Origin: Craterilacuibacter sinensis | GTDB taxonomy: Bacteria; Pseudomonadota; Gammaproteobacteria; Burkholderiales; Chromobacteriaceae | Reading direction: 5' to 3' | NCBI RefSeq assembly: GCF_009831765.1 | Contig: NZ_WSSB01000005.1 | Location: 124,001 to 188,000 of the forward strand | Length of the DNA stretch: 64,000 nucleotides | Position numbers and translations under genes: made by a program | Notes under the pieces: generated by a model | Told to the model about the DNA's origin: nothing | Databases searched by the model: none | Seen by the model: only the letters and a program-made list of their open reading frames with translations | Part shown: one piece after another, positions 35,562 through 44,108 of the stretch | Numbering within the stretch: position 1 is the first letter of the stretch | How the letters are laid out: every line of letters begins with the position of its first letter

Positions 35562-35993
35562 TCAGTCGTGGCGCGAGAGTTCGCTTCGTGCCCAGGCGAG
35601 GATCTGCGCTGCGGGCATTGCGCCGCTGTGGCGGGCAATTTCGCGGCCGTTCTTGAATAGCACCAGCGTCGGGATGCTGCGTATGGCGTAGCGGGCCGCT
35701 GCCTGTGGTGCGCCATCGCTGTCGACTTTGGCAAAGCGTATTTCCGGTGCCTGCCTCGCCGCTTCGGCAAATTGCGGTGCCATGGTTTTACACGGGCCGC
35801 ACCAGGCGGCCCAGAAGTCGACCAGCACCGGTAACTCTGTGCCCGTCACGAATCCCGGCAGGCTTGTCTCGCCCAGTGGAGCCGGCTCGCCGGCCATGAG
35901 CGCTTGCGCACACTTACCGCATTTGGGCTGGTCCTGTAGACGCGCATCGGGTACGCGGTTTTTGGCGCCGCAGCCTGGGCAGACGAGTTGCAT
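35562..35993 (-). CDS. trxC: Thioredoxin 2 (TrxC) with N-terminal zinc finger
   Basis: A 143-residue thioredoxin. The N-terminal zinc finger uses CPGCG (residues 5-8) and CGKC, and the thioredoxin fold has the active site WAAWCGPCK. TrxC reduces protein disulfides and is often under oxidative-stress control. The cis-proline region RSIPTLVLFKNG is intact. The gene is close upstream of the PliI-like gene on the same strand (59 bases), but coregulation is unproven. Confidence 0.95.
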   Translation of the reverse strand: MQLVCPGCGAKNRVPDARLQDQPKCGKCAQALMAGEPAPLGETSLPGFVTGTELPVLVDFWAAWCGPCKTMAPQFAEAARQAPEIRFAKVDSDGAPQAAARYAIRSIPTLVLFKNGREIARHSGAMPAAQILAWARSELSRHD

Positions 35994-36087
35994 GATGGTT
36001 TCCTTGTGCTGTCTTATTAGGCTGAAGTTTTACTATAGAAGGCCGCCTCATGTCTTTAGAATGCTTTTTATTTGCCGTGGAGTTGTT

Positions 36088-37206
36088 ATGCATTGGCTGA
36101 TTGCGCCCGATAGTTTCAAGGGCTCCTTGCCTGCTGCCCGTGTGGCCGCGGCAATGGCTGCAGGGCTGCGCCGGGCCGATGCACAGGCCCGGCTGACGCT
36201 CAAACCCATGGCCGATGGCGGTGAAGGCACGCTGGATGTGCTCCATAGCGTGTCAGGCGGGTTCTGGCGCGAGTGCGTGGTGCACGATGCAGCAGGACAG
36301 GCGCGAACTGCCGCCTATCTTTGTTTGCCCGATGGCTGTTGCGTGATAGAAGTTGCGCAGGTTGTGCCCTTGGCGGATGTGCCGCCAGGCCCGGCGCTTG
36401 AGCGCAGCAGTTTCGGCGTGGGCGAGCTGATGCTGGACGCGCTGGATCAAGGCGCGACGCATCTGGCGCTGGCCTTGGGCGGCTCTTCGACCAACGATGG
36501 CGGGGCTGGCCTGTTGCTGGCGCTGGGAGCGCGCTTTGTGGATGCGCAGGGGGAATTGCTGCGGCCTAGCCCTGCGGGGTTGACGGACTTGGCACACGTG
36601 GACTTATCGGCGCTGGATCAGCGGCTGGCGAGCACCCGGATAGAATTGTGGAGCGATGTCGATCACCCCTTGTGCGGCGGGCAAGGCGCTTCGGCGGTTT
36701 TCGGTGCGCAAAAAGGGCTGACTGCGGCAGAGCAGTTAGCCGCTGACAAAGTGCTGCAGCGGCTCGCCGTACTGGCGGGGGGCGACGCGCTGGCGCAGCA
36801 GGCCGGTGCCGGTGCAGCTGGCGGCATGGGTTGGGCTTTGCTGTTGCTGGGAGGGCAGCGGATCAGTGGGGCGCAGGCGGTGGCAGATCACACCGGCTTG
36901 GCGGCGGCCTTGCGCGAGGCCGACTGGGTGCTGACCGGCGAGGGCGCTTCCGATGAGCAAACCCTGTCGGGCAAGGCGCCTTTTGTGGTGGCGCAACTGG
37001 CGCGAGCCGCCGGCGTGCCGGTATCGTTGCTGTCCGGTGCGATCCGGCCGGATCCGGCAGGGCGCCTGGCAGCCTCTTTCGATGGCTGCTTCTCTTTGTG
37101 CAGCGGGCCTATGCCTTTAAGTGCGGCCATGGGGCAGGCGCCGGCCTTGCTGGAACAAGCTTGCGAGCAGCTGGCACGGACGGTATTGCGGGCAAGGCGT
37201 GCTTAG
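36088..37206 (+). CDS. Glycerate 2-kinase (GarK/GlxK family)
   Basis: A 372-residue enzyme that phosphorylates D-glycerate to 2-phosphoglycerate. The family start IAPDSFKGSLPAARVAAAMA, the PMADGGEGTLD motif and the LGGSSTNDGGAGLL motif are all present. The ATG at 36088 has GGAG seven bases upstream; a much longer frame would run through trxC on the other strand and is not used. The stop overlaps the convergent channel gene by four bases. No other glyoxylate or glucarate genes are nearby. Confidence 0.93.
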   Translation: MHWLIAPDSFKGSLPAARVAAAMAAGLRRADAQARLTLKPMADGGEGTLDVLHSVSGGFWRECVVHDAAGQARTAAYLCLPDGCCVIEVAQVVPLADVPPGPALERSSFGVGELMLDALDQGATHLALALGGSSTNDGGAGLLLALGARFVDAQGELLRPSPAGLTDLAHVDLSALDQRLASTRIELWSDVDHPLCGGQGASAVFGAQKGLTAAEQLAADKVLQRLAVLAGGDALAQQAGAGAAGGMGWALLLLGGQRISGAQAVADHTGLAAALREADWVLTGEGASDEQTLSGKAPFVVAQLARAAGVPVSLLSGAIRPDPAGRLAASFDGCFSLCSGPMPLSAAMGQAPALLEQACEQLARTVLRARRA

Positions 37207-38069
37207 CTGACCGTGCCTCTGGCCGGGCGCGGCAAGCGGCCGCCGCAATATTTGCAATAGCGTGCATCCCAGTCATGTCCCTCGCTGAAACAGTGCGGGC
37301 ACAAGCGCGTGCCCGAGCGCACCTCCGGCTGTGGACTGGCTCCGCCTTTGGCTATCTCGGCGCTGACGATGCCGGTAGGCACGGCAATAATGCCGTAGCC
37401 CATAATCATGGCGACGCTGGCCAGCGCCTGACCCGGTGGAGTTTTGGGGGTGATGTCGCCAAAACCGACCGTGGTCAGGGTGACGATGGCCCAGTAAATG
37501 CTGTGCGGAATGCTGTTGAAACCGTTCTCCGGCCCTTCTATCAGATACATCAGCGTGCCCAGGATGATGACCAGCATGATGACTGTCGCCAGAAAGATGG
37601 TGATCTTGCGCTGGCTGGCAATCAGGGCACGCTTTAACTGCTGGGCTTCACCGATATAGTGGGTGAGCTTGAGGATGCGGAACAGGCGCAGCAGGCGCAG
37701 GATGCGGATGTCGGCGAGAAAATGGCTGCCGGGGATAAACAGCCCGATATAAAAGGGCAGCACGGCCAGCAAATCGATGACACCGAAAAAGCTTTTGGCG
37801 TAGCGCATGGGCTTGTGTACGCACACCAGACGCAGGATGTATTCGACGGTAAAGAACAGGGCGAATGCCACATCCAGCAGTTGCAACTGCGGGCCATAGT
37901 GCTCGCGTATGCTGGCCACGCTTTCCAGCATGACGCTCAGTACCGAGGCGACAATGATCAGCAGCAGCATAATGTCGAAGTTGCGCCCGGCGCGGGTGTC
38001 GGCTTCGAAAATGATGATGTATAGCTTGCGACGCCAGCCTTGCAGCGGGATAAGGGGTTCTTGTTCCAT
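37203..38069 (-). CDS. Kv-type potassium channel with C-terminal zinc ribbon
   Basis: A 288-residue six-segment voltage-gated-like channel. S4 carries spaced arginines (IRILRLLRLFRILKL, 121-135) and the selectivity filter is TVGFGD (200-205) between S5 and S6. After S6 there is a short basic linker and a zinc ribbon with CPHC (257, 260) and CKYC (272, 275), an unusual cytoplasmic tail for such a channel. I start at MEQEPLIP (38069), since the frame upstream crosses the divergent cysK promoter. It may set membrane potential or respond to metal or redox state (inference). Confidence 0.9.
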   Translation of the reverse strand: MEQEPLIPLQGWRRKLYIIIFEADTRAGRNFDIMLLLIIVASVLSVMLESVASIREHYGPQLQLLDVAFALFFTVEYILRLVCVHKPMRYAKSFFGVIDLLAVLPFYIGLFIPGSHFLADIRILRLLRLFRILKLTHYIGEAQQLKRALIASQRKITIFLATVIMLVIILGTLMYLIEGPENGFNSIPHSIYWAIVTLTTVGFGDITPKTPPGQALASVAMIMGYGIIAVPTGIVSAEIAKGGASPQPEVRSGTRLCPHCFSEGHDWDARYCKYCGGRLPRPARGTVS

Positions 38070-38189
38070 AGCGGGGCGCTTGGTTTCTTTCTTATAAAAA
38101 ATAGATATTATGGCAGTGTTTGTTATTCTGTTTAATATAGTGGCTGAGATGAAACCCCAGCCCGCTATTCTATCTAGGAGAAGCAGTTC

Positions 38190-39122
38190 ATGCGTATCGC
38201 CAATACGGTAACCGACCTGATCGGCAACACCCCTCTGGTTAAACTTAACCGCGTGACCACAGGCTGTGTCGCCGACGTGGTGGTCAAGCTGGAATTCTAC
38301 AATCCGGCGCACTCGGTTAAAGACCGTATCGCCGCCGCGATGATAGACGCGGGTGAGAAAGCCGGCAAAATCGGGCCGGACACGGTGATTGTCGAGCCGA
38401 CTTCGGGCAATACCGGCATCGGGCTGGCCATGGTGTGTGCCGCGCGCGGCTACAAGCTGGTGATTACCATGCCGGAAACCATGAGCCGCGAGCGGCGCAT
38501 GCTGCTAAAGGCCTATGGTGCCGAGCTGATCCTGACGCCGGGGCCGGAAGGTATGGGCGGCGCGATCGCACGCGCGCGCGAACTGGTAGAGGCCAATCCT
38601 ACTACGCATTTTATGCCGCAGCAGTTTGAAAACCCGGCCAATCCCGCCATCCACTACGGTACTACGGCCGAAGAGATCTGGCGCGATACCGATGGTCAGG
38701 TCGATATTTTCGTGGCGGGGGTCGGCACCGGCGGCACCATCACAGGCGTGGGCTCTTTCCTCAAGGCGCACAAGCCTGAGGTGCAGATTGTCGCGGTCGA
38801 GCCGGATGCCTCGCCGGTCCTGTCCGGTGGCGCCAAGGGACCGCATCCGCTGCAGGGTATAGGTGCCGGGTTTGTGCCTGCCATACTGGATACCTCCGTT
38901 TACGATGAGATTATCCGCGTCAAGAATGACGACGCATTTGCCACCGCGCGTGCGCTGGCAAAAGAAGAGGGGCTGCTAGTCGGCATCTCGTCCGGCGCCG
39001 CTGTCTGGTCGGCTTTGCAACTGGCGCGCAAGAGTGAGAACGCCGGCAAACTGATCGTGGTGGTGGTGCCTTCGTTTGGCGAGCGCTATCTGTCGACCCC
39101 GCTGTTTGAAGATCTGGCTTGA
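38190..39122 (+). CDS. cysK: Cysteine synthase A
   Basis: A 310-residue PLP enzyme that makes cysteine from O-acetylserine and sulfide. The PLP lysine lies in [10 protein letters not shown] (about residue 42), the substrate loop is [11 protein letters not shown], and [12 protein letters not shown] binds the PLP phosphate. Length and motifs fit CysK. It is divergent from the channel gene. AGGAG precedes the ATG at a normal distance. Confidence 0.96.
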   Translation: MRIANTVTDLIGNTPLVKLNRVTTGCVADVVVKLEFYNPAHSVKDRIAAAMIDAGEKAGKIGPDTVIVEPTSGNTGIGLAMVCAARGYKLVITMPETMSRERRMLLKAYGAELILTPGPEGMGGAIARARELVEANPTTHFMPQQFENPANPAIHYGTTAEEIWRDTDGQVDIFVAGVGTGGTITGVGSFLKAHKPEVQIVAVEPDASPVLSGGAKGPHPLQGIGAGFVPAILDTSVYDEIIRVKNDDAFATARALAKEEGLLVGISSGAAVWSALQLARKSENAGKLIVVVVPSFGERYLSTPLFEDLA

Positions 39123-39165
39123 GGCTTTGGCGGCCGGCTGCGCCAACGTCGTATAGAATGCAAAC

Positions 39166-39636
39166 ATGAAACCAAAATTGCTGATTGTTTTTCTTGCGGC
39201 GTCTTTGCTAGCCGGCTGTGCCGGCTTCGACCCTTTCAAGGCAAGTGCTCCTGCCGGCATCAAGCCCATGCCCAAGCCTGAAGTGGTCAAGCCGGCTATA
39301 CAAAGCCAGAGCGAGCGTTTGCTGTTCGAAGCCAACCGGCTGGCGGACGAAGTAAAGACCGGGCGGATGACGCGCACCCAGGCGGCCGATGCGCTGGGGC
39401 GTGCCCGTCTGGCTTGGGTCGGGCGCAATAGCGTGGATGATGAGGTATTTCGCGCCTACCGGCAGATGGCGGTGGCGCGGGACGCCGATATCATGACGCA
39501 GCCGATGGCGCATAACCGCATGTTCGAGCTGCTTAAAAACTGGCAGCGTCGCTGGCTGTATCTGAAACCCAAGCCAAGTGAGCCTGCCTTTACCAATTTC
39601 CTGATGAAGGTTTACAGCCTTCCCCCCTTGCAATGA
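39166..39636 (+). CDS. Putative lipoprotein (156 aa)
   Basis: A small lipoprotein with a typical signal and lipobox LLAGC (Cys at about residue 18). The mature part starts AGFDPFKASAPAGI, is proline/lysine-rich, then has a helical domain (RLLFEANRLADEVKTGRMTR) and ends with a Trp-rich segment. I do not recognise the family. Its stop overlaps the ychJ start by four bases, so the two are probably one unit. Confidence 0.75.
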   Translation: MKPKLLIVFLAASLLAGCAGFDPFKASAPAGIKPMPKPEVVKPAIQSQSERLLFEANRLADEVKTGRMTRTQAADALGRARLAWVGRNSVDDEVFRAYRQMAVARDADIMTQPMAHNRMFELLKNWQRRWLYLKPKPSEPAFTNFLMKVYSLPPLQ

Positions 39637-40028
39637 AAAAAAAGCAGACTTTAGAGTGCTGCCCTTGTGGCAGCGCTCTGGATTTTGACGCCTGCTGCGC
39701 GCCCTATCTGGCGGGCCAGGCCGCACCCAGCGCCCAAGCCCTGATGCGTTCGCGCTACACAGCCTATGTCAAAAAAGACACGGCCTATCTCTTGCAAAGC
39801 TGGCATGTATCCACCCGTCCGGCAAGCCTGGATCTGGCCGAAGACCCGGTTAAATGGACGGCTCTGGAAATTCGCTCGCTGTCGCAAGGCCTGCCCGGTG
39901 ATGCAAGCGGGACGGTTGAATTTGTCGCACGCTACAAAGCGGGTGGCCGGGCGCAGCGTTTGATGGAAAAAAGCCGCTTTGTGTTCGAAGGCGGACGCTG
40001 GTTTTATGTGGATGGCGACATTGCGTAA
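39633..40028 (+). CDS. ychJ: YchJ family (UPF0225) SEC-C protein
   Basis: A 131-residue protein of the YchJ family. It starts with a SEC-C-like zinc motif, CPCGSALDFDACCAPYL, followed by the family block ALMRSRYTAYVKKDTAYLLQ and SWHVSTRP. The fold is NTF2-like; no function is established. It lacks the second, C-terminal SEC-C motif found in many relatives, hence its shorter length. Translationally coupled to the lipoprotein gene. Confidence 0.9.
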   Translation: MKKKQTLECCPCGSALDFDACCAPYLAGQAAPSAQALMRSRYTAYVKKDTAYLLQSWHVSTRPASLDLAEDPVKWTALEIRSLSQGLPGDASGTVEFVARYKAGGRAQRLMEKSRFVFEGGRWFYVDGDIA

Positions 40029-40125
40029 AGCCGGCATTGCGCTAACGCAAACAGCTTGAAGGTCTTGTTTGACCTGAGTCTTTAAAGCAGCGCAGCATGT
40101 GGTTTTCTTGTCCTGCGGGGAAACC

Positions 40126-41154
40126 ATGCGCACTGTCTATACCGATGATCACCACCTGCATCAAGGCCGGGCCGAGCTCTACAACGGCACGCTGACTGCA
40201 AGCTTTGAGAAACCGTCGCGTGCCGATATGGTGCTGGAGCAGGTTCGCGCCCAGACGCTAGGCGAGGTGCTGGCACCTAAGCCGCATGGGCTGGAGCCCG
40301 TGCTCAAGGTGCACGATGAGGGCTATGTACGTTTCTGGGAGAGTGCCTGGCAGCGCTGGTCGGCTACCGGGCGCGATTGGGATGCCTTGCCCAAAATGTG
40401 GCAGGTACGGCGTTTGCGCGAGCGTATTCCCGAGCATGTCGAAGGCCAGCTTTGCTATTACTCTATGGATGCTGGTACCCCGCTGACCGCCGGTACCTGG
40501 CCTGCGATTACTGCGGCAGCTAATGTGGCCGTGACCGCAGCCGATTGTCTGCTGGCTGGCGAGAAATCGGTGTTCGCCCTGACGCGTCCACCCGGTCATC
40601 ATGCCGCCTATGACTACTGTGGCGGCTACTGCTACTTCAATAATGCGGCGATTGCCGCGCAGCGCCTGCTGGATGGCGGCGTGCGCAAGCTTGCCGTGCT
40701 GGATGTCGACTACCACCATGGCAACGGGACGCAGGATATTTTCTATCGCCGCTCCGATGTGCTGTTTTTGTCCATACATGGTGACCCGCGCACCGAATAT
40801 CCGTTCTTTCTCGGCTTTGCCGACGAGGAGGGCGAGGGTAACGGTCTGGGCTTTAACGCCAACTATCCTTTGGCTGCGGGCACGGATGTGGCTGGCTGGT
40901 TTGCGGCGCTGGAAGCTGCGTGCACCCGCATTCAGGCATATGGCGCCGAGGCGCTGGTGGTGTCGCTCGGCGTGGATACCTACGAGGGCGATCCAATTTC
41001 CCGTTTCGCACTCAAACACGAAGACTTTATCCGCTTGGGCGCCCGTCTGGCACGCCTGGGTCTGCCTACCCAGTTCTGTTTTGAGGGTGGCTATGCGGTG
41101 GAGGCTATCGGCATCAATGCGGTCAATGTCCTGACCGGATTTGAAGGCGCTTAA
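40126..41154 (+). CDS. Histone-deacetylase-family enzyme (acetylpolyamine amidohydrolase-like)
   Basis: A 342-residue zinc hydrolase of the arginase/deacetylase fold. Key parts are RPPGHHAAYDYCGGYCYFNN (tandem active-site His), LDVDYHHGNGTQDIFY (zinc Asp and His) and a final FEGGYAVEAIG loop. The N-terminus (VYTDDHHLHQGRAEL) and overall pattern fit acetylpolyamine amidohydrolases, which deacetylate acetylputrescine or acetylspermidine. A role in polyamine recycling is likely but other amides are possible. GGGGAAACC precedes the ATG at 40126. Confidence 0.9.
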   Translation: MRTVYTDDHHLHQGRAELYNGTLTASFEKPSRADMVLEQVRAQTLGEVLAPKPHGLEPVLKVHDEGYVRFWESAWQRWSATGRDWDALPKMWQVRRLRERIPEHVEGQLCYYSMDAGTPLTAGTWPAITAAANVAVTAADCLLAGEKSVFALTRPPGHHAAYDYCGGYCYFNNAAIAAQRLLDGGVRKLAVLDVDYHHGNGTQDIFYRRSDVLFLSIHGDPRTEYPFFLGFADEEGEGNGLGFNANYPLAAGTDVAGWFAALEAACTRIQAYGAEALVVSLGVDTYEGDPISRFALKHEDFIRLGARLARLGLPTQFCFEGGYAVEAIGINAVNVLTGFEGA

Positions 41155-41196
41155 TGAGGGGGCTGGCGGTCATTCGTGATGCCAGCCCTTTATGCT

Positions 41197-41679
41197 TTAC
41201 AGCAGCGCTTCGATCTCGTTCGCCATGGATGAAGGTGTGGTTTGCGGAGCAAAGCGCCTGACGACATGGCCCTGACGGTCAACCAGATACTTGGTGAAAT
41301 TCCATTTGATCGCAGGCAGGCCCAGCAAGCCGGGCTTTTCTTTTTTCAGGTAATCCCACAAGGGGCTCGCGTCTTTACCGTTGACGTCGACCTTGTCCAT
41401 CATGGTGAAGCTGACGCCGAAATTTTTCTGGCAGAACGCACCGATGCTTGCAGCATCTCCGGGTTCTTGCTGGCCAAACTGGTTACAAGGAAAGCCCAGT
41501 ATGACCAAGCCTTGTGCATGATAACGCTGGTGCAGCGCTTCAAGCTCGGCATATTGCGGGGTGAAGCCGCATGCGCTGGCGGTGTTGACGATGAGCAGAA
41601 CCTGACCTTCAAACTGGCTCATGGGCAAAGGCTGGCCATTTATCGCCAACGGCGCGTATTGATAGATAGGGGATGGCAT
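41197..41679 (-). CDS. Glutathione peroxidase family (thiol peroxidase, BtuE-like)
   Basis: A 160-residue thioredoxin-fold peroxidase. The catalytic cysteine is in NTASACGFTPQY, the conserved Gln in FPCNQFGQQEPG (with a possible resolving Cys) and the Trp in IKWNFTKYLVD. It reduces peroxides; bacterial forms often use thioredoxin. No signal peptide is seen. The upstream region has no strong ribosome site. It is a single gene. Confidence 0.93.
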   Translation of the reverse strand: MPSPIYQYAPLAINGQPLPMSQFEGQVLLIVNTASACGFTPQYAELEALHQRYHAQGLVILGFPCNQFGQQEPGDAASIGAFCQKNFGVSFTMMDKVDVNGKDASPLWDYLKKEKPGLLGLPAIKWNFTKYLVDRQGHVVRRFAPQTTPSSMANEIEALL

Positions 41680-42045
41680 CAGGGCTACCGCAAGGATGAA
41701 GAATAGCCAGCTTAAGGCAAGGTGGATGCCAGACGCAATGAGTGGGGGACTACTGAAAAGTAACAGACAAAAAAGAAGCGCCGTGGCAAGGGGGAACCAC
41801 GACGCCCCAAGGAAAACAGCTTGCTGTGCAAGAACCCTGCGCCCATCAAGGGCAAACCGGATCCTTCGTTAAAGGTAGAGCATGTATGGGGGAAAAGCGA
41901 GGATGAATCGAGAAAGGAGATGGATCTGATTACTATCTGCAACAAAACGGGGAAGTAGTATCATTTGTCCGGCCAGCAGTCCGCCTGAGTCAGGACGAGA
42001 TCTGCTTGCCGGTATTGGTATTTAATGTATCAGGCTGATGTGCAA
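41680..42045. other. 366-bp gap with candidate minus-strand RNA
   Basis: No convincing coding gene lies here. The right half is downstream of the carboxypeptidase gene on the minus strand. The stretch at 41767-41960 has several hairpins and ends in a strong terminator (see next entry). Short frames on both strands lack ribosome sites or sensible composition. Confidence 0.5.
41767..41960 (-). ncRNA. Candidate intergenic small RNA with own terminator
   Basis: On the minus strand a nine-position stem with one mismatch (41797-41805 with 41778-41786) is followed by TTCTTTTTT, a good intrinsic terminator. It lies about 240 bases beyond the carboxypeptidase stop, farther than expected for that gene alone. 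Upstream of it are small stems such as GCCC-TTGAT-GGGC and CTTGC-ACA-GCAAG. The 5' end and promoter are not identified; it may instead be a long 3' UTR. Confidence 0.4.
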
Positions 42046-43173
42046 TCAGCGCAGGTGGCGCAGGACGGCGAGAATGGGGGAGAGTGCAGCTTCACCCATG
42101 CGCAGACTGCGCTGGCCGTTCCAGCCAAAGTCGTCATCCGGCAGATTGGCGTTATCCTTAAACGGCATTTCCAGCGTAAAAGCGAGGCAGCGGAACTGTT
42201 CGGCGACCCAGGCGGTTGCCCAGGTCAGCTCGGCTTGTCCTTTTTCCTGCTTCGGATAACCGATTTCATCCTGGAAATCCGGGCAAGCAAGCTGCAATTG
42301 CTCCTTGAAGAGCGTCTCTAGCCTGGCAATGCGTTCATCGTAGGAAGGTACGCCTTCGCTGCCTGCGGTAAAGACATAAGGCAGTGCCTCGTCGCCGTGG
42401 ATGTCGAGGAACAGGTCAACCCCGGTTTCCAGCATTTTCTGGCGAACCGCCAGCACTTCCGGACTCTTGTCTGCGCTTGGTGCATTCCATTCACGATTGA
42501 GGTTGGCACCGGCGGCATTGGTTCTGAGGTTGCCATGGATGGCACCGTCCGGATTCATATTGGGCACGATGTAGAACGTGGCCGAGTCCAGTAGCAAACG
42601 GCTGGTCGGGTCTTGTGGGTCCAGCAAGCGATTGAGCAAGCCTTCGACAAACCATTCGGCCATGGTTTCCCCCGGATGCTGGCGGGCAATAATCCAGATC
42701 TTGAGGTCGGACTCGACTTCGTGGCCTATGGTCAGCAGGTCGATATCGCGGTCTTCAATGGTTGAGCCCAGCGAGCTGACATCACACAGGCCGGAGCTTT
42801 GTGCCTGACCGATCAGGTTGAGGTGCTGCTCGTAGGAGTAGGGCTCGAAATAGGCGTAGTAGACGCTGCCGGCCAGCGGTACATGTTCGATGGTCAGTGT
42901 CTGCCCATCATAAGTCGTCGGTACGCGGAACCAGTTGACGCGGTCGTATGAGGCCATGGCCTGATAGTCCTGCCAGCCTTGCGGGTAGGCACATTCTCCT
43001 GCATTGAGAAAGCGTAGCGTACAGGGTTGGTAGGCTGCGCCTTGCAGGCGGAAATAAAACCATTGGGCAAAGCTGGCTGCATTGTCCTGACGGATCTTTA
43101 GCTGGATGTCGGAAAAATCGTCAAACTGGACAACTTCAATACTGCCGGCGTCAAAATGGCTGCTGATTTTCAT
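42046..43173 (-). CDS. M14-family carboxypeptidase
   Basis: A 375-residue zinc carboxypeptidase of the cytosolic-carboxypeptidase-like (M14D) type. An N-terminal beta-sandwich domain (about 1-110) is followed by the catalytic domain: zinc ligands in RQHPGETMAEW (His, Glu) and DIHGDEALPYVF (His), and a C-terminal catalytic Glu in FTLEMPFKDN. No signal peptide, so it acts in the cytoplasm; the substrate peptide is unknown. The start MKISSHFDAG at 43173 is chosen because the longer frame runs into a terminator. Confidence 0.9.
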   Translation of the reverse strand: MKISSHFDAGSIEVVQFDDFSDIQLKIRQDNAASFAQWFYFRLQGAAYQPCTLRFLNAGECAYPQGWQDYQAMASYDRVNWFRVPTTYDGQTLTIEHVPLAGSVYYAYFEPYSYEQHLNLIGQAQSSGLCDVSSLGSTIEDRDIDLLTIGHEVESDLKIWIIARQHPGETMAEWFVEGLLNRLLDPQDPTSRLLLDSATFYIVPNMNPDGAIHGNLRTNAAGANLNREWNAPSADKSPEVLAVRQKMLETGVDLFLDIHGDEALPYVFTAGSEGVPSYDERIARLETLFKEQLQLACPDFQDEIGYPKQEKGQAELTWATAWVAEQFRCLAFTLEMPFKDNANLPDDDFGWNGQRSLRMGEAALSPILAVLRHLR

Positions 43174-43259
43174 CCGATATAACCTCGGGCTCGGTGAACG
43201 GTGGAAACAAGGGCAGATTGTACTGCTTGTTGGCTGGCGTATCACCCCCATGATGCAAA

Positions 43260-43311
43260 ACACCCCGCGCATGCGGGGTGTCGGATGCAGGCTTGCAGCT
43301 GGCTGCAAGCC
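43260..43311 (-). terminator. Double hairpin / terminator after phaP
   Basis: Two perfect nine-base-pair stems: 43290-43298 with 43303-43311, then 43260-43268 with 43273-43281, the latter followed on the minus strand by TTTT. They lie just after the phasin stop codon and before the carboxypeptidase gene. Confidence 0.8.
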
Positions 43312-43324
43312 CGAAAGTGCAGAC

Positions 43325-43879
43325 TTAAGCGTTGCTGCGCTTGGCGTTGGCGTTTTTAACCGCATCAGCGGTCGCGCTGCCTGCCGTTTTGATATTGCTG
43401 TCGGCAAGGTGCACCACTTGCTGTGCGCTTTGCGTCACGCTGTTGACGGCAGCTGCGGTGGCTGCAATCGATGTTTTGACTGCGTTGACGGCTGCGTCGG
43501 AGCCTGCCGGTGCATTCTTGGCCAGTGTTTCAATCGAGCTGATCAGGCCTTTATTGAAGTTGCCGATATTGTCTTCGACCAGTTTGGTCATGGCACCTTG
43601 CGTCTGGGAAATGATCTCGTAGAAGCTGCGTGCATTTTCAACGGCTTTTTCAGCGGCGAGGCCGGCCATTTTGTTGAAATTCGCTGCGATGCTTTGCGGA
43701 TCACTGGTGCCTGACAGTTCACGGGCAAACTCGGAATTTTCTTGCAGGGTTTGCTTGGAGATGTCCAGATTGAATCTGATCAGGCGCTCGGTGCTGTCTA
43801 GCGCGATTTGTGCGGCACGCAATGTGATCTCGTAGTGATTGAGAGAAAAGGTATTGAGTTGTTCTTTGGCGGTATTCAT
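43325..43879 (-). CDS. phaP: Phasin family protein (PHA granule)
   Basis: A 184-residue, mostly helical phasin that coats polyhydroxyalkanoate granules. It starts MNTAKEQLNTFSLNHYEITL, continues with AQIALDSTERLIRFNLDISK and ends in an Ala/Lys-rich tail like PAKKAA-type phasin ends. AAGGA precedes the ATG. The divergent neighbour is the PHA repressor gene phaR, which usually controls phaP, and a TGC-rich inverted repeat lies between them. PHA synthase genes are not in the window. Confidence 0.92.
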   Translation of the reverse strand: MNTAKEQLNTFSLNHYEITLRAAQIALDSTERLIRFNLDISKQTLQENSEFARELSGTSDPQSIAANFNKMAGLAAEKAVENARSFYEIISQTQGAMTKLVEDNIGNFNKGLISSIETLAKNAPAGSDAAVNAVKTSIAATAAAVNSVTQSAQQVVHLADSNIKTAGSATADAVKNANAKRSNA

Positions 43880-43971
43880 ATCGTCGGTTTCCTTAGGCTT
43901 TGAAGGTTTTAATCGGGCGATTCAGGATGCCGTTTTGAGTTCTTTTTGCAGCAAGTGATTGTTTTTTTTGG

Positions 43972-44021
43972 TTGTGCTATGCACAATCCATCTCAATCTA
44001 TCATGCAGTGCAGCATGGTGC
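43972..44021. promoter_or_regulatory. Candidate PhaR operator region
   Basis: Between phaP and phaR lies TTGTGC-TAT-GCACAA (43972-43986), a perfect six-base inverted repeat, followed at 44004-44021 by several spaced TGC units. PhaR proteins are known to bind TGC-rich sites near phaP and their own gene. The binding here is inference. Confidence 0.55.
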
Positions 44022-44108
44022 TAGACGTTTAACTCTACTCTGTTGTTTTTATGATAGAGTAATGTTGTGTTGCGATGTAAAACAGAAATATACAAAGGGG
44101 GAGTTTTC

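Noticed and set aside
35728-36087. Long upstream extension of the glycerate kinase frame
   Set aside because: It runs antisense through trxC. The normal family start with a ribosome site is at 36088.
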